NCBI RefSeq assembly: GCF_019749295.1
Contig: NZ_JACWFG010000006.1
Coordinates: forward strand, 186,001-250,000
Reading direction: 5' to 3'
From: Neobacillus niacini
GTDB lineage: Bacteria > Bacillota > Bacilli > Bacillales > Cytobacillaceae
DNA length: 64,000 nucleotides
A program made the translations under genes and the position numbers. Shown piece after piece: positions 34,927 through 46,249 of the stretch; the first letter of the stretch is position 1; each line of letters begins with the position of its first letter. The notes under the pieces are model-generated. The model had not been told where the DNA came from. It did not search any database and saw only the letters and a list, made by a program, of their open reading frames with translations.

Positions 34927-35654
34927 CGTTTCATCGTATGAACAAAGCGATATCGATCTGCTCTAAAGGTAGATTTTACTAATTCAAAAGGTATTCCATC
35001 TTGTAAATAAGAAATACGTTGAATCAAGAGGATAGGATCCCCAATATTGATTTCCAATGTTTCAGCGTCATCACTATCAGCAATAGAAGCTTCGATTTCT
35101 TGGGTTGCTTCACTGATTGAAAGAGAAAGATGTTGCTCAATGTATTGGTAGAGAGAAAGATTACTGTTTTCCTCAGTTAATCCTGGGACAATTTCCACTG
35201 GAATATAAGCTGTTTCTAGTGCCATGGGGGCACCATCCGCCAAACGTATCCGTTTGATTTTATAAACAGAGTCATTATCTTCTATTTTAAGGTCAAGGGC
35301 AGTATTTTTGTCAGCAGGAATAATTTGAAAGGATAAAAGGGTACTGCTTGGGTTCATTCCCCTGGAAAGCATGTCCTCCGTAAAACTTGTCATCCCTTGA
35401 AGTTCTTGTTCAACTTTTTTCTTACTAACAAAAGTGCCCTTGCCTTTTTGTCTTGTTAAATAGCCTTCTAATACTAAATTATTGATAGCCTGTCTAACGG
35501 TCATCCGGCTTATCTGGAATACCTCGGCAAATTCCCGTTCCGAGGGGATGACCGCTTCTTCTCTTAAGATCCCAGTCTCTATTTGCTGCTTAATGTACTC
35601 TTCAAGTTGATGATAGATAGGAACCGGTGAGTTTTTATTAATCATCTGTGACAC
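34923..35654 (-). CDS. nagR: GntR/HutC-family repressor of amino-sugar use, NagR
   Basis: This 243-residue protein has an N-terminal winged helix (about 8-75, with FAEVFQISRMTVRQAINNL) and a C-terminal UTRA ligand domain. In B. subtilis the homologue (YvoA) represses nagAB and nagP and is released by glucosamine-6-phosphate or its N-acetyl form. It is the last gene of nagA-nagB-nagR, 15 bases after nagB, so the operon includes its own repressor. Confidence 0.93.
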   Translation of the reverse strand: MSQMINKNSPVPIYHQLEEYIKQQIETGILREEAVIPSEREFAEVFQISRMTVRQAINNLVLEGYLTRQKGKGTFVSKKKVEQELQGMTSFTEDMLSRGMNPSSTLLSFQIIPADKNTALDLKIEDNDSVYKIKRIRLADGAPMALETAYIPVEIVPGLTEENSNLSLYQYIEQHLSLSISEATQEIEASIADSDDAETLEINIGDPILLIQRISYLQDGIPFELVKSTFRADRYRFVHTMKR

Positions 35655-35669
35655 TCCTCATGAAAAGTA

Positions 35670-36395
35670 CTAAATATATTTTAGCGCGTCTCTATCAGCA
35701 ATAACCGTGACGTTCGAATGGTACTTTAATGCGGAGGCGGGAAATTCCTCGCTAATTTCTCCATTTACAAATTTATAAAGTGCTTCTGCTTTTCTTTCTC
35801 CCGATACCAGAAGGAGAATCTCTTTGCTCTTAAGTATGGAGGCAATCCCCATCGTGATGGCATGTGTAGGAACTTCTTCTAGAGAATTAAAAAAACGCGA
35901 ATTTGCTTCTCTAGTATTTTGGGCAAGAGTCACAATATGTGTCGTGCTTGTAAAGGGAGTTCCTGGTTCGTTAAAGCCAATATGCCCATTTTGTCCGATT
36001 CCGAGCAGCTGAAGGTCAATCCCACCAAGCTCTTTTATTAGTTGTTCATAACGAAGGCACTCTTGCTCTAAATCGCTGGCAGCTCCATTCGGGATATGAG
36101 TTTGATTATCGTTGATATCTAAATGTTTAAATAAAGTTTGGTTCATAAAATAATGATAGCTGTTAGGATCCTCAGTGGAAAGCCCGATATATTCATCTAA
36201 ATTAACGGATTTCACCTGTTTATAGGTGGTTTCATTCTCTTCATGATCTTGGATTAAATAATCATAAACACCCTTTGGGCTGCTCCCTGTTGCCAAACCC
36301 AGTGTAAGGCTTGGATTAGTGCGAATTTTATCTACGATGATTTTCCCGGCTTCTAAGCTCATCTCCGTATAATTTTCTGTACGAATTAGTTTCAT
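35670..36395 (-). CDS. nagB: Glucosamine-6-phosphate deaminase
   Basis: The 241-residue enzyme turns glucosamine-6-phosphate into fructose-6-phosphate and ammonia. Visible are the phosphate-binding GLATGSSPKGVYD, the active-site region SVNLDEYIGL and the GIGQNGHIGFNEPG motif. It lacks the C-terminal extension of allosteric E. coli NagB, as is usual in bacilli. Only four bases separate it from nagA. Confidence 0.96.
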   Translation of the reverse strand: MKLIRTENYTEMSLEAGKIIVDKIRTNPSLTLGLATGSSPKGVYDYLIQDHEENETTYKQVKSVNLDEYIGLSTEDPNSYHYFMNQTLFKHLDINDNQTHIPNGAASDLEQECLRYEQLIKELGGIDLQLLGIGQNGHIGFNEPGTPFTSTTHIVTLAQNTREANSRFFNSLEEVPTHAITMGIASILKSKEILLLVSGERKAEALYKFVNGEISEEFPASALKYHSNVTVIADRDALKYI

Positions 36396-36399
36396 GTCT

Positions 36400-37593
36400 T
36401 TACCCCTTTTTGTATGCTATTTCTCCACGGCAGAATGTCATTTCAACTTTATATTCATTAGATAATATGGTTATATCAGCGTCTTTTCCTACGGAAATAC
36501 TCCCTTTACGATCGTATACATTTAGCTGTTTGGCAGGATTCACACTTGCCATTTGAACAGCGTCAGACAAAGAAATATCTGCAGCTTCTAGAATGTTTTT
36601 TACCGAATCATTCATTTTTAAGATACTGCCAGCCAATGTTCCATCTGCGAGCAGTGCTTTTCCATCGGCAACGGATACATCTTGTCCACCTAGATCATAG
36701 ACCCCGTTTTTAAGGCATTTTGCCCTCATTGAGTCTGTTATCATGAGCATGCCCTCTGGCCCTTTCGCATTGATAACTAACTTCATTACCTCAGGTCGAA
36801 CATGAATCCCGTCAGCAATCAGTTCCACCATCAATTCTTTAAAAAGAAGGGCCGAACCAGCGACGCCAGCTTCACGGTGGTGAATGCCTCTCATACCATT
36901 AAACAAATGTGTCACTTGTTTAGCACCAGCCTGTACAGCTTTTTTCATTTCTTCATATATGGCATCAGAGTGTCCAACAGAGGCAATGACATTATTTTCA
37001 TTTAAATAGGAAACAAAGTTTAGCCCATTTTCTAGCTCAGGGGCTACGGTCACCAATTTAATACTTCCTTCAGCAAGTTCCTGCCACTGTTTAAAGAGCT
37101 CAATATCAGGATTAATAATATATTCCATCGGCTGTGCACCGGCACGTTTTGCATTGATAAAAGGTCCCTCTAAATGAACTCCTAGAATATCTGCTTTACC
37201 AGACTCATTGTGGCCCTTAAGATAGTGTGCTGCATTTTTTAAGGCATTTTCAATATTTTCATGTTTTTGGGTAATGGTTGTGGCTAAAAAGCTTGTAGTT
37301 CCTTCGGCTGGCAGTGCCTTAGCCATGGTTTCTAACGCTTCAATACTCGCATCCATGGTGTCTGCTCCTGCCGCTCCATGTATATGGACATCAATAAATC
37401 CAGGGACGACATTTTGCCCTTCAGGTATCTCTATTTGTTGAACATCTTTTAAATGAGAAGGAAGTGTCTGGATTGGCCCCATTTCTTTAATTTTTTCATT
37501 TTCAATTAGAATATAGATGGATTCTGCCACTTCATTTTCTAGGACAGCCTTGCCATGAACCATTAAAAGTAGGCTCAAAATCTTCATCTCCAT
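36400..37593 (-). CDS. nagA: N-acetylglucosamine-6-phosphate deacetylase
   Basis: The 397-residue amidohydrolase removes acetate from N-acetylglucosamine-6-phosphate in wall-sugar recycling and chitin-sugar use. The metal-site motif is PGFIDVHIHGA; HLEGPF, GHSDA, THLFNGM and the catalytic Asp in ITDSMRA are also present. It is first in the operon. The ribosome site AAGG lies 12 bases before the ATG, rather far; a second ATG two codons in is possible. The promoter carries a NagR operator. Confidence 0.96.
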   Translation of the reverse strand: MEMKILSLLLMVHGKAVLENEVAESIYILIENEKIKEMGPIQTLPSHLKDVQQIEIPEGQNVVPGFIDVHIHGAAGADTMDASIEALETMAKALPAEGTTSFLATTITQKHENIENALKNAAHYLKGHNESGKADILGVHLEGPFINAKRAGAQPMEYIINPDIELFKQWQELAEGSIKLVTVAPELENGLNFVSYLNENNVIASVGHSDAIYEEMKKAVQAGAKQVTHLFNGMRGIHHREAGVAGSALLFKELMVELIADGIHVRPEVMKLVINAKGPEGMLMITDSMRAKCLKNGVYDLGGQDVSVADGKALLADGTLAGSILKMNDSVKNILEAADISLSDAVQMASVNPAKQLNVYDRKGSISVGKDADITILSNEYKVEMTFCRGEIAYKKG

Positions 37594-37619
37594 TTCAAAA
37601 ATTTTACCTTGATGAATGT

Positions 37620-37655
37620 ATTATAATCTCAAGTGGAATAGTTGTCTATACCAGT
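37620..37655 (-). promoter_or_regulatory. nagA promoter with NagR operator
   Basis: On the minus strand TAGACA (37648-37643), 17 bases, TATAAT (37625-37620). The operator ACTGGTATAGACAACT (37655-37640) covers the -35 box and is close to the DasR/NagR consensus ACTGGTCTAGACCACT. Confidence 0.82.
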
Positions 37656-37842
37656 TATATATCTATTCTTAATTATTTTCCCGAAAAGTAAAGATTGTAT
37701 GAAATAATGATTAAACTTTTATTTGGTTATGAAAAAAAATTAAATAGTGCTAAAATAAGAAGAAATTGAATGAATTTAAACTATGTTAACTGTCTTGCTG
37801 CAGTGCATGGGCGCTGTAGCTTTCAGATAAGGAGGAAGCCAT

Positions 37843-38775
37843 TTGCCAAAGGTACGCACAAAGGATATTTTAGAAAGATTCCATTTAGAATTAGTTAGTG
37901 GTGAAGAAGGAATCAATCGTCCGATTACAACGAGTGATATTTCTAGACCGGGAATTGAATTAGCTGGGTATTTTGAATATTATCCTGCTGAGCGAATCCA
38001 GCTGCTAGGAAAAACAGAGCTGTCCTTTTTTGAAGAATTAACCAAAAGTGAACGGATTTCTAGAATGGAGCGTTTATGCACAGATATTACACCTGCAATC
38101 ATTGTGACTAGAGATTTAGAGGTCCCAGTAGAACTTGTTGAAGCCTCTGAACGAGAATCCGTTCCGGTGTTAAAAGCAAACATGAAAACAACTCGTTTCT
38201 CAAGCAGGCTTACAAACTTTTTAGAGAGTAAACTTGCACCAACAACTGCTGTACATGGAGTTTTAGTCGATATTTACGGGATAGGTGTGTTAATTACCGG
38301 AAAAAGCGGTGTTGGTAAAAGTGAAACAGCTTTAGAGCTTGTTAAACGCGGGCACAGACTAGTGGCAGATGATTGTGTAGAGATTCGCCAAGAGGATCAA
38401 GACACCCTTGTTGGAGCTTCGCCAGATTTAATCGAGCATTTATTGGAAATACGCGGACTTGGTATTATTAATGTCATGACTCTTTTTGGCGCAGGAGCTG
38501 TTCGCAGTAATAAACGGATTACCCTGGTTATTAACTTGGAAATATGGGATGCAAAAAAGCAATATGACCGTCTTGGTTTAGATGATGAAAAGATGAAAAT
38601 CATTGATACAGAGATAACAAAAATTACCGTCCCGGTGCGTCCTGGCCGAAACTTGGCTGTTATCATTGAAGTGGCAGCGATGAATTATCGTCTAAAGAGA
38701 ATGGGTGTAAATGCCGCACAGCAATTTACGGAGCGCTTATCAGATGTTATTGAGGATGGAGACCACGAGGATTAA
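37843..38775 (+). CDS. hprK: HPr kinase/phosphorylase
   Basis: HprK phosphorylates HPr and Crh at Ser46 when sugar is abundant and removes the phosphate when phosphate rises, thereby setting carbon catabolite repression through CcpA. The 310-residue protein has Walker [10 protein letters not shown] and the HprK signature [11 protein letters not shown]. The start is TTG after AAGGAGG. Its target Crh is encoded 16 kb downstream. The gene leads the hprK-lgt-yvoD-ppaX-yvoF operon. The 187-base gap to nagA holds the nag promoter and an AT-rich stretch. Confidence 0.97.
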   Translation: MPKVRTKDILERFHLELVSGEEGINRPITTSDISRPGIELAGYFEYYPAERIQLLGKTELSFFEELTKSERISRMERLCTDITPAIIVTRDLEVPVELVEASERESVPVLKANMKTTRFSSRLTNFLESKLAPTTAVHGVLVDIYGIGVLITGKSGVGKSETALELVKRGHRLVADDCVEIRQEDQDTLVGASPDLIEHLLEIRGLGIINVMTLFGAGAVRSNKRITLVINLEIWDAKKQYDRLGLDDEKMKIIDTEITKITVPVRPGRNLAVIIEVAAMNYRLKRMGVNAAQQFTERLSDVIEDGDHED

Positions 38776-38793
38776 TTAAAAAGGAGAAATGGT

Positions 38794-39624
38794 ATGAATT
38801 CAACTATACAGCCGCTTGACCCGATTGCTTTTTCCTTAGGGCCAATTTCTGTGCATTGGTATGGTCTTATAATTGGTTCTGGATTAGCTTTGGCCCTTTT
38901 TCTTGCGATTAGAGAGGGAGATAAAAGGGGGCTTCCAAAGGATACCTTTGCAGATTTAATGCTTTGGGCAATCCCAATTGCAATCCTTTCCGCACGATTA
39001 TATTATGTTATCTTTGAATGGGGCTATTATTCGCAGCACCCAGGACAGATTATCCAGATTTGGAATGGCGGAATTGCTATCCATGGAGCGCTAATAGGTT
39101 CTGTGCTGACAACCTATATTTTTGCAAAAAAACGCGGGATATCTTTCTGGAAAATAGCCGATATTGCTGCACCAAGTATTATTTTAGGCCAAGCCATCGG
39201 ACGTTGGGGAAACTTTATGAATCAGGAAGCCCACGGAGGGGAAGTCACAAGGACTTTTCTAGAGAACCTTCAGCTGCCTGAGTTTATTATTAATCAAATG
39301 TATATTAATGGTGCCTATTATCATCCGACCTTCCTATATGAATCTGTTTGGAATATCGTTGGATTTATTCTATTAATTCTCCTTCGACGTGTGAACCTTC
39401 GCCGCGGGGAACTATTCCTTTCTTATGTTATTTGGTATTCGATTGGTCGTTTCTTCATCGAGGGCTTACGAACAGATAGCTTAATGCTGGGCGGACTAAG
39501 GATGGCACAATCCATCTCAATCGCTTTAATTATCGGTGCTATATTAATTCTCGTCTACCGTCGAAAGAAGAATCTAGCGAAAGACAGATACTTAGACAAA
39601 AACAATCAAGCATTAACGCACTAA
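38794..39624 (+). CDS. lgt: Prolipoprotein diacylglyceryl transferase
   Basis: Lgt attaches a diacylglycerol to the lipobox Cys of prolipoproteins such as the cytochrome c551 in this window. The 276-residue protein has seven hydrophobic helices, the [14 protein letters not shown] signature and the essential His region [13 protein letters not shown]. It follows hprK by 18 bases. Confidence 0.97.
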   Translation: MNSTIQPLDPIAFSLGPISVHWYGLIIGSGLALALFLAIREGDKRGLPKDTFADLMLWAIPIAILSARLYYVIFEWGYYSQHPGQIIQIWNGGIAIHGALIGSVLTTYIFAKKRGISFWKIADIAAPSIILGQAIGRWGNFMNQEAHGGEVTRTFLENLQLPEFIINQMYINGAYYHPTFLYESVWNIVGFILLILLRRVNLRRGELFLSYVIWYSIGRFFIEGLRTDSLMLGGLRMAQSISIALIIGAILILVYRRKKNLAKDRYLDKNNQALTH

Positions 39625-39643
39625 AGAAGGAGAAATCGGAGAA

Positions 39644-40597
39644 ATGATGAACTCGATTAAAAAGGGACTTCAGGTGGGAATCAAAACAACATGGACCTTA
39701 GGGAAAATTATTTTTCCAGTAACCCTTATTGTAGCATTGCTTCAGTATACGCCTATCCTTCCATGGGTAATTAAATTAATAGCCCCTATGATGAATCTGT
39801 TTGGATTGTCAGGAGATGCTGCAATACCATTGGTTTTAGGGAATTTCCTAAACCTATATGCCTCCATTGGTGCAATATTAACACTCGATTTAACTGTGAA
39901 GGAAGTTTTTATATTAGCTGTTATGCTTTCATTTTCTCATAATTTAATTGTTGAATCAGGCGTTGCTCTTAAGGTTGGTATTAAGCTTTGGCTTGTATTG
40001 GTTACGCGGCTGGGACTTGCATTTGCCTCCGCAATCGTGATTAACCTTGTTTGGCAGGGAGGCAGCGAAACGGCCAAATATGGAATGATTCAAGCGCATA
40101 GTGATGAACCAATCTCAGGAATTGGTTCCATTTTACTCGCAGCAATTGAAAAAGCGGGACTAGGAATCCTGCAGTTAGCGATGATTGTCATACCGTTAAT
40201 GATCGTTATTCAGATTTTAAAAGACTTGCAATGGCTTAAGAAGTTTTCTAATGGTATGTCACCCATCACTAAGAGTCTAGGGATGCATGAAAATACTTCT
40301 ACCACAATGGCAGCGGGATTGTTATTTGGGCTTGCCTATGGTGCAGGGGTTGTGATTCAGGCTGTGGAGGAAGATGGCGTGAGTAAAAAGGATTTAACGC
40401 TCGCTTTTATCTTTCTAATGGCATGCCACGCAGTTGTGGAAGATACACTTATCTTTATCCCGCTGGGAATCCCAGTCTGGCCGCTCTTCTTAATTCGGCT
40501 TGGAGTAGCTGTCACCTTAACCTTGGTTGTCGGGTTCTTTTGGAAAAAGTCAGGCATCATAAGCTTAAAAGGGAGAAGAACAACTTATGAAAAATAA
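39644..40597 (+). CDS. yvoD: Nucleoside-recognition (gate) domain membrane protein YvoD
   Basis: This 317-residue protein has about eight helices in two gate-domain halves (around [16 protein letters not shown] and [13 protein letters not shown]). The fold relates to spore maturation and FeoB gate regions. No substrate is known. B. subtilis yvoD lies at the same spot. The start may be either of two adjacent ATGs; its end overlaps ppaX by 11 bases. Confidence 0.85.
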   Translation: MMNSIKKGLQVGIKTTWTLGKIIFPVTLIVALLQYTPILPWVIKLIAPMMNLFGLSGDAAIPLVLGNFLNLYASIGAILTLDLTVKEVFILAVMLSFSHNLIVESGVALKVGIKLWLVLVTRLGLAFASAIVINLVWQGGSETAKYGMIQAHSDEPISGIGSILLAAIEKAGLGILQLAMIVIPLMIVIQILKDLQWLKKFSNGMSPITKSLGMHENTSTTMAAGLLFGLAYGAGVVIQAVEEDGVSKKDLTLAFIFLMACHAVVEDTLIFIPLGIPVWPLFLIRLGVAVTLTLVVGFFWKKSGIISLKGRRTTYEK

Positions 40598-41234
40598 TAT
40601 TAACACGCTTTTATTTGATTTAGATGGAACATTAATCGATACAAATGAACTTATTATTTCTACTTATTTACACACATTAGAAAAATACTATCCAGGCAAA
40701 TATACACGAGAAGACGTCCTGCCATTTTTAGGCCCAACCCTTCATGAAGTTTTTGGGAAAATGGATCCTGACCGTGTGGAGGAAATGGTGTTAGAATACC
40801 GCACCTACAATCTAGCAAATCACGATGCACTGGTGAAAGAATTTGTTGGAGTTATGGAAACCATTGAGACATTAAAGAAAAAAGGTTATAAGCTTGCCAT
40901 TGTCACGACGAAACGTGAGGATGTTGCTTTTAAAGGACTTCGCTTAATGAAACTTGATTCGTATTTTGATGTCATGATTGCTTACGATCATGTGAAAAAA
41001 GTAAAGCCTGACCCGGAACCGATATTTTTAGCGCTTGAAAAGTTAGGTTCAAAGCCGGAGGAAGCATTAATGGTCGGAGATAATTTTCATGATGTGCTTG
41101 CCGGCAAAAACGCTGGTACGAAAACGGCGGGTGTCGCTTGGTCCATAAAAGGCAGAGAGTATCTGGCAAAGTATGAACCAGATTTTATGTTAGAGAACAT
41201 GACGGATTTATTAACTATTCTTGGAGAGGAATAA
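40587..41234 (+). CDS. ppaX: Pyrophosphatase PpaX
   Basis: PpaX is a HAD-family phosphatase that removes pyrophosphate made by the phosphorolytic action of HprK on P-Ser-HPr. The 215-residue protein has the DLDGTLIDT nucleophile motif, VTTKR, and the metal-binding [12 protein letters not shown]. Being in the same operon as hprK supports this over a general phosphoglycolate phosphatase. Confidence 0.93.
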   Translation: MKNNINTLLFDLDGTLIDTNELIISTYLHTLEKYYPGKYTREDVLPFLGPTLHEVFGKMDPDRVEEMVLEYRTYNLANHDALVKEFVGVMETIETLKKKGYKLAIVTTKREDVAFKGLRLMKLDSYFDVMIAYDHVKKVKPDPEPIFLALEKLGSKPEEALMVGDNFHDVLAGKNAGTKTAGVAWSIKGREYLAKYEPDFMLENMTDLLTILGEE

Positions 41235-41236
41235 CA

Positions 41237-41770
41237 ATGAGGAAGACCACCCGCTACCCTGTTGAAGGGGCAAATTCCTTGTGGCATGTCTATAAAACTG
41301 TTCCATTCTGGAAAGTTGTGAAAAACTTCATTGTAATCCAGCTTGCCCGTTACACCCCAATCCTAGGGATGAAAAATTGGCTTTACACCACGTTTTTAGG
41401 AATGAAGGTCGGCGAGCAGACTTCCTTTGCTTTAATGGTCATGCTCGATGTGATGTTTCCTGAGAAAATAAGCGTTGGACGCAACACGGTGATTGGATAT
41501 AATACAACCATCCTTGCCCATGAATATTTGATAAAGGAGTACCGCCTTGGATCTGTTGAAATTGGCAGTGAAGTGATGATTGGTGCGAATTCAACCATCC
41601 TGCCAGGGGTAACGATTGGTGACGGAGCCATTGTTTCGGCAGGAACACTCGTTCATAAAGATGTCCCAGCTGGTGCATTCGTTGGTGGAAACCCGATGCA
41701 GGTCATTTATTCAAAAGAAGAAATGGATAATAGGTGGGCAGATGATCCGATTTATGGAAAAAATAAATAA
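41237..41770 (+). CDS. yvoF: Left-handed beta-helix acyltransferase YvoF
   Basis: This 177-residue protein has hexapeptide repeats (GRNTVIGYNTTIL, GSEVMIGANSTILPGVTIGDGAIVSAGTL by pattern) typical of CoA-dependent acetyltransferases. The substrate is unknown. The location after ppaX matches B. subtilis YvoF. It is the last gene before a terminator. Confidence 0.87.
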   Translation: MRKTTRYPVEGANSLWHVYKTVPFWKVVKNFIVIQLARYTPILGMKNWLYTTFLGMKVGEQTSFALMVMLDVMFPEKISVGRNTVIGYNTTILAHEYLIKEYRLGSVEIGSEVMIGANSTILPGVTIGDGAIVSAGTLVHKDVPAGAFVGGNPMQVIYSKEEMDNRWADDPIYGKNK

Positions 41771-41778
41771 TAGCATAA

Positions 41779-41812
41779 CAGAGGCTGGGTTGATTAACCT
41801 GGCTTTTTTTTA
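41779..41812 (+). terminator. Intrinsic terminator of the hprK operon
   Basis: A 10-bp stem (AGGCTGGGTT with AACCTGGCTT, three G-U pairs) is followed by eight T. Confidence 0.82.
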
Positions 41813-41850
41813 CATAATACTAGTTTTGTGTGTGGATTCATATTTTTCGG

Positions 41851-41879
41851 TTGACGAAATTTTCCCAAAAAGGTAAACT
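41851..41879 (+). promoter_or_regulatory. Candidate promoter of the his operon
   Basis: TTGACG, 17-base spacer, TAAACT. It lies about 57 bases before hisZ. No T-box leader fits in this gap. Confidence 0.65.
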
Positions 41880-41935
41880 TTAATTTATTAGCATATTAGC
41901 GAACTAAAGGATTCTGAAAATAAAGGATGATTTGG

Positions 41936-43099
41936 ATGAGCCGTTTATTTATGTTTGAAAAGCCTTTAGGCATGAGAGATACACTTCCGGAGCTATATGA
42001 AAAAAAGCACCGAGTCCGTTCCCTAATGGACGAGACAATCAAACAGTGGGGATATCAATTTATTGACACACCTACTTTAGAATACTATGAAACCGTGGGA
42101 ACAGCTTCTGCGATACTTGACGCAGAGCTATTCAAATTACTCGATAAAGATGGGCATACCCTTGTGCTTCGACCGGATATGACGGCGCCTATTGCACGAG
42201 TGGCAGCAGCGCGTCTGTTAGAAAATGATCTTCCGCTTCGTTTGGCTTACGCTGGAAATGTGTATCGTGCACAGCAGCGCGAAGGCGGCAGACCGGCAGA
42301 GTTTGAGCAAATTGGTGTGGAGTATATTAATGATGATACCGTTTCAAGTGATGGCGAGGTCATCGCTTTGCTAGTTTCTTCTTTAAAAAAGGCAGGATTG
42401 AATCAATTTCAAGTATCCGTAGGACATATAGGATTTGCACAGGAATTATTCAAGCAAATTTTAGGAACAAACGGACGTGCCAATGCACTTAGACGCTTTT
42501 TATATGAAAAGAATTTTGTTGGTTATCGTGAGCAAGTAAACTCCTATTCTCTATCCTCCATTGATAAACAGAGACTGCTGCAGCTGCTAGAACTCAGAGG
42601 CGGAGACGAGGTAATTGGAAAAGCGCTAGATATTGTTGAGGATGGCTATGGAAAAGAGTCCCTCATCCAGCTGAAGGAATTGTGGGAAGTGATTACAGAC
42701 TATGGTCTAAAAGACTATGTGAAATTTGATTTTACCATTGTCAGCCATATGAGCTACTACTCAGGAATTTTATTTGAGGCCTATGCAGGAAATGTCGGTT
42801 TCCCAATTGGAAATGGCGGAAGGTACGGCCTAATTGAGAAATTTGGAAAAAAAGCGAGTGCAACAGGTTTTGCAGTTAGACTCGATAAACTCCTCGAGGC
42901 TATGGGATCGCAAGAAGTTAGTAATACAGTGGAATGTATTTTTTTCAGTCAGGAAAGACGAAAAGAGGCCTTTCAATTGGCTGAAACCATGAAGGCAGAA
43001 GGAAAAAAAGCCGTTCTGCAGGACATTAATGGTGTGAAAAATCTTGATGCTTTCACAAAGAAGTTTGCCAATACCACCTTTTTAATAGGGGGAGCTTAA
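41936..43099 (+). CDS. hisZ: ATP phosphoribosyltransferase regulatory subunit HisZ
   Basis: HisZ is a histidyl-tRNA synthetase paralogue without tRNA charging that forms the active, histidine-sensitive enzyme with short HisG. The 387-residue protein starts [15 protein letters not shown], with AAAGG nine bases before this ATG; an earlier in-frame ATG overlaps the ribosome site. Class II synthetase motifs are seen as [11 protein letters not shown] and [17 protein letters not shown]. It pairs with the short HisG that follows. Confidence 0.95.
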   Translation: MSRLFMFEKPLGMRDTLPELYEKKHRVRSLMDETIKQWGYQFIDTPTLEYYETVGTASAILDAELFKLLDKDGHTLVLRPDMTAPIARVAAARLLENDLPLRLAYAGNVYRAQQREGGRPAEFEQIGVEYINDDTVSSDGEVIALLVSSLKKAGLNQFQVSVGHIGFAQELFKQILGTNGRANALRRFLYEKNFVGYREQVNSYSLSSIDKQRLLQLLELRGGDEVIGKALDIVEDGYGKESLIQLKELWEVITDYGLKDYVKFDFTIVSHMSYYSGILFEAYAGNVGFPIGNGGRYGLIEKFGKKASATGFAVRLDKLLEAMGSQEVSNTVECIFFSQERRKEAFQLAETMKAEGKKAVLQDINGVKNLDAFTKKFANTTFLIGGA

Positions 43100-43100
43100 T

Positions 43101-43739
43101 ATGAATGGAAATTTAACGATTGCGATGCCAAAAGGGAGGATTTTTGAAGAAGCCTTAGAATTGCTCCGTAAAGCAGGTTATACACTGCCGCCAGAGTTTG
43201 ATGATTCCAGGAAATTAATTCTTGATGTCGAAGCCGAAAACATGCGCTTTATCCTCGCAAAACCAATGGATGTGGCAACATATGTTGAGCACGGCGTTGC
43301 GGATGTCGGGATCGCAGGGAAGGATGTATTACTTGAAGAAGAACGTGATGTATACGAACTTCTTGATTTACAAATCAGCGCATGCTATCTGGCTGTTGCC
43401 GGTCTGCCGGGAACAGAAATGAATGATGTTGCTCCTAAAGTTGCAACAAAATACCCGAATGTTGCCGCGGCCTATTTTCGCGAACAAGGTGAACAGGTGG
43501 AAATTATCAAATTAAATGGTTCAATTGAGCTTGCCCCTTTAATAGGATTAGCAGATCGAATTGTTGATATCGTTTCAACAGGCAGAACCCTTGTTGAAAA
43601 TGGACTCGTGGAATTTGAAAGAATTAAAGATGTCACATCAAGGCTGATCGTTAACCCTGTAAGTTACCGGATTAAAGACGAAGTGATTAACGAATTAGTT
43701 ACTAGGTTAAGCGGTGTTGTCTCCTTGGAGGTAAAATAA
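43101..43739 (+). CDS. hisG: ATP phosphoribosyltransferase, short form
   Basis: This enzyme makes phosphoribosyl-ATP, the first step of histidine synthesis. The 212-residue short form lacks the C-terminal regulatory domain and so needs HisZ. Motifs include MPKGRI at the start and [14 protein letters not shown], which binds phosphoribosyl pyrophosphate. One base separates it from hisZ. Confidence 0.97.
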   Translation: MNGNLTIAMPKGRIFEEALELLRKAGYTLPPEFDDSRKLILDVEAENMRFILAKPMDVATYVEHGVADVGIAGKDVLLEEERDVYELLDLQISACYLAVAGLPGTEMNDVAPKVATKYPNVAAAYFREQGEQVEIIKLNGSIELAPLIGLADRIVDIVSTGRTLVENGLVEFERIKDVTSRLIVNPVSYRIKDEVINELVTRLSGVVSLEVK

Positions 43740-43740
43740 A

Positions 43741-45012
43741 ATGAAAATCGTTAAAGTGAATGATCTTGTTTCTATCAAACGTTCCATTGAATCTGGAACA
43801 ACTGAGCAGTTAGCTGTGGTGAAAAAAATCATTTCGGATATTCGGTCTAATGGTGACGAGGCATTACGAGCATATACAGAAAAATTTGACTCAGTAGTGT
43901 TAGATTCCTTTTTGGTTACCGAAGATGAAATAAATGCAGCTTATTCACAGGTAGACGCTGAATTTATTTCCATTGTGCGAGAGGCTGCTGAAAATATCAG
44001 AATTTTCCACGAAAAACAATTACGTCCATCGTGGATGACAACAGAAGAAAATGGCAGTATGCTGGGACAAAAAATCACTCCGCTCGACTCAGTGGGTGTT
44101 TATGTCCCAGGTGGAACAGCGGCTTATCCCTCTTCAGTACTTATGAATGTTATCCCTGCAAAAGTAGCAGGCGTGAAACGAATTGTAATGGTTTCACCAC
44201 CTAACAGCGCAGGAAAACTTCCAGCGGCAGTACTTGTAGCAGCGAAGGAAGCAGGCGTGGAAGAAATCTATAAAGTCGGCGGAGCACAGGCAATTGGTGC
44301 ATTGGCATATGGAACAGAGTCGATTGAACCCGTTGATAAAATTACAGGACCGGGCAATATATTTGTAGCATTAGCAAAGAGGGAAGTTTTCGGTGATGTC
44401 GATATTGATATGATTGCGGGACCAAGTGAAATCGCAATTATTGCAGATGATACTGCACATGCCGATGAGGTGGCTGCAGATTTGTTATCTCAAGCTGAGC
44501 ACGACCCGCGAGCATGCAGTGTCCTCGTTACTCCTTCTATGAGATTAGCGGAAGAGGTGGCGATTGAAGTAGAAAAACAACTGGCATTATTACCGCGTAA
44601 AGACATTGCTGCGAAGTCTATTGCTGATTTTGGTGTAATTTATGTAACTTCATCTATAGATGAAGCGGTTGAAACGGTTAATCAGTTAGCTCCTGAACAT
44701 CTTGAAATTTTAACTGAAAATGGTATCGAACTGCTGGGGAAAATTCGTCATGCAGGTGCTGTTTTTATTGGCCGCTACAGTTCTGAGCCGGTGGGTGACT
44801 ATTTTGCCGGACCTAATCATGTACTGCCAACCAATGGGACTGCACGATTCTCTAGTCCGCTTAATGTTGATGATTTTCAAAAGAAATCAAGTGTAATCAT
44901 ATATAGTGAAAAGGCTTTGAAGGACAATGGTGAAAAAATCGCAAAATTTGCCCGCATGGAAGGTCTTGAAGCACATGCGCGTGCAGTAGAGTTAAGGCTT
45001 AAAAATAAATAA
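43741..45012 (+). CDS. hisD: Histidinol dehydrogenase
   Basis: The 423-residue zinc enzyme performs the last two oxidations from histidinol to histidine with NAD. Seen are [16 protein letters not shown], the IAGPSE motif, AEHDP, and the catalytic APEHLE. It begins directly after the hisG stop. Confidence 0.98.
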   Translation: MKIVKVNDLVSIKRSIESGTTEQLAVVKKIISDIRSNGDEALRAYTEKFDSVVLDSFLVTEDEINAAYSQVDAEFISIVREAAENIRIFHEKQLRPSWMTTEENGSMLGQKITPLDSVGVYVPGGTAAYPSSVLMNVIPAKVAGVKRIVMVSPPNSAGKLPAAVLVAAKEAGVEEIYKVGGAQAIGALAYGTESIEPVDKITGPGNIFVALAKREVFGDVDIDMIAGPSEIAIIADDTAHADEVAADLLSQAEHDPRACSVLVTPSMRLAEEVAIEVEKQLALLPRKDIAAKSIADFGVIYVTSSIDEAVETVNQLAPEHLEILTENGIELLGKIRHAGAVFIGRYSSEPVGDYFAGPNHVLPTNGTARFSSPLNVDDFQKKSSVIIYSEKALKDNGEKIAKFARMEGLEAHARAVELRLKNK

Positions 45013-45034
45013 TTAGTTTCGAGGGGGCCCTTCC

Positions 45035-45622
45035 ATGGAAAGATACGCAAGCATAGAAAGAAAAACAAATGAAACCCAAATTAGCTTATCATTAAACGTT
45101 GATGGTGAAGGAAAATCAGAACTTGAGACAGGGGTTCCTTTCCTAAGTCATATGCTCGATTTATTCACGAAACACGGACAATTTAATCTTTCTGTTGACG
45201 CAAAAGGTGATATAGAGGTAGACGATCATCATACAACAGAGGATATTGGGATATGTATTGGACAGGCATTGCGTGAAGCTCTAGGCGATAAAAGAGGAAT
45301 TAAGCGCTATGGAAATGCTTTTGTACCGATGGATGAAGCATTAGCGCAGGTAGTTGTCGACCTTAGTAATCGTCCGCACCTTGAAATGAGGGCAGAGTTC
45401 CCAAGCGCTAAGGTAGGGACTTTTGATACTGAGCTCGTTCATGAATTTTTATGGAAGCTTGCACTTGAAGCTCGCATGAATCTTCATGTAATCGTTCATT
45501 ACGGACAAAATACACATCACATGATTGAAGCTGTTTTCAAAGCGCTTGGCCGGGCTCTTGACGAAGCAACAACGATTGATCCTCGCATCAAAGGAGTTCC
45601 GTCAACGAAAGGGATGTTATAA
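45035..45622 (+). CDS. hisB: Imidazoleglycerol-phosphate dehydratase
   Basis: The 195-residue monofunctional enzyme dehydrates imidazoleglycerol phosphate. The two metal-binding His clusters are present as DDHHTTED and [15 protein letters not shown]. It lacks the phosphatase domain fused in E. coli HisB, as in other bacilli. Confidence 0.98.
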   Translation: MERYASIERKTNETQISLSLNVDGEGKSELETGVPFLSHMLDLFTKHGQFNLSVDAKGDIEVDDHHTTEDIGICIGQALREALGDKRGIKRYGNAFVPMDEALAQVVVDLSNRPHLEMRAEFPSAKVGTFDTELVHEFLWKLALEARMNLHVIVHYGQNTHHMIEAVFKALGRALDEATTIDPRIKGVPSTKGML

Positions 45623-46249
45623 ATGATAGGAATTGTTGATTATGGAATGGGTAATCTCTTTAGTGTCAGTAAGGCACTTGAACGGTTAAATGCGGACTAT
45701 TTTATATCAGGAGACAGAGAAGAGCTCTTAAGTGCTGATGCCTTATTGCTTCCTGGTGTTGGGTCATTTCGAGATGCAATGGAAGTGCTGCAGGCAGATA
45801 CGATTAAGGAGTTTGCTGCCACTGGGAAACCTTTACTTGGAATATGCCTAGGCATGCAGCTATTGTTTGAGGATAGTGATGAGAACGGCTTGACAAAGGG
45901 GCTTGGGTTATTGCCAGGCAAAGTTCGACGCTTTCCTGGAACAAATGCTGCTGGTGAAACCTATAAGGTTCCGCATATGGGCTGGAATAAACTTGAATTT
46001 GTAAATTCATCTCCATTGCTAAAAGGCTTAGAAGAAGATTATGTTTATTTCGTTCACTCTTATTATGTAAGTGCAGAAAATTCTGAGGTGCTGCTGGCAA
46101 AGGCTGATTACCATGAAGAAGTGTCTGCAGTGGTTGGTAAGGATAACATATTTGGTATGCAATTTCATCCTGAAAAAAGCAGTAAGCTAGGGATGTCATT
46201 ACTGAAAAACTTTTTGAATTTAGTTGAGGAAAGGAAGGCGGTACGATGA
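45623..46249 (+). CDS. hisH: Imidazoleglycerol-phosphate synthase, glutamine amidotransferase subunit
   Basis: HisH supplies ammonia from glutamine to HisF. The 208-residue protein has the class I amidotransferase nucleophile in [10 protein letters not shown] and the His-Glu pair in QFHPEKS. It starts right after the hisB stop and overlaps hisA by four bases. Confidence 0.97.
   Translation: MIGIVDYGMGNLFSVSKALERLNADYFISGDREELLSADALLLPGVGSFRDAMEVLQADTIKEFAATGKPLLGICLGMQLLFEDSDENGLTKGLGLLPGKVRRFPGTNAAGETYKVPHMGWNKLEFVNSSPLLKGLEEDYVYFVHSYYVSAENSEVLLAKADYHEEVSAVVGKDNIFGMQFHPEKSSKLGMSLLKNFLNLVEERKAVR

Noticed and set aside
41771..41935. T-box leader for the his operon
   Set aside because: The gap is filled by a terminator and promoter; there is no T-box sequence or room for the structure.
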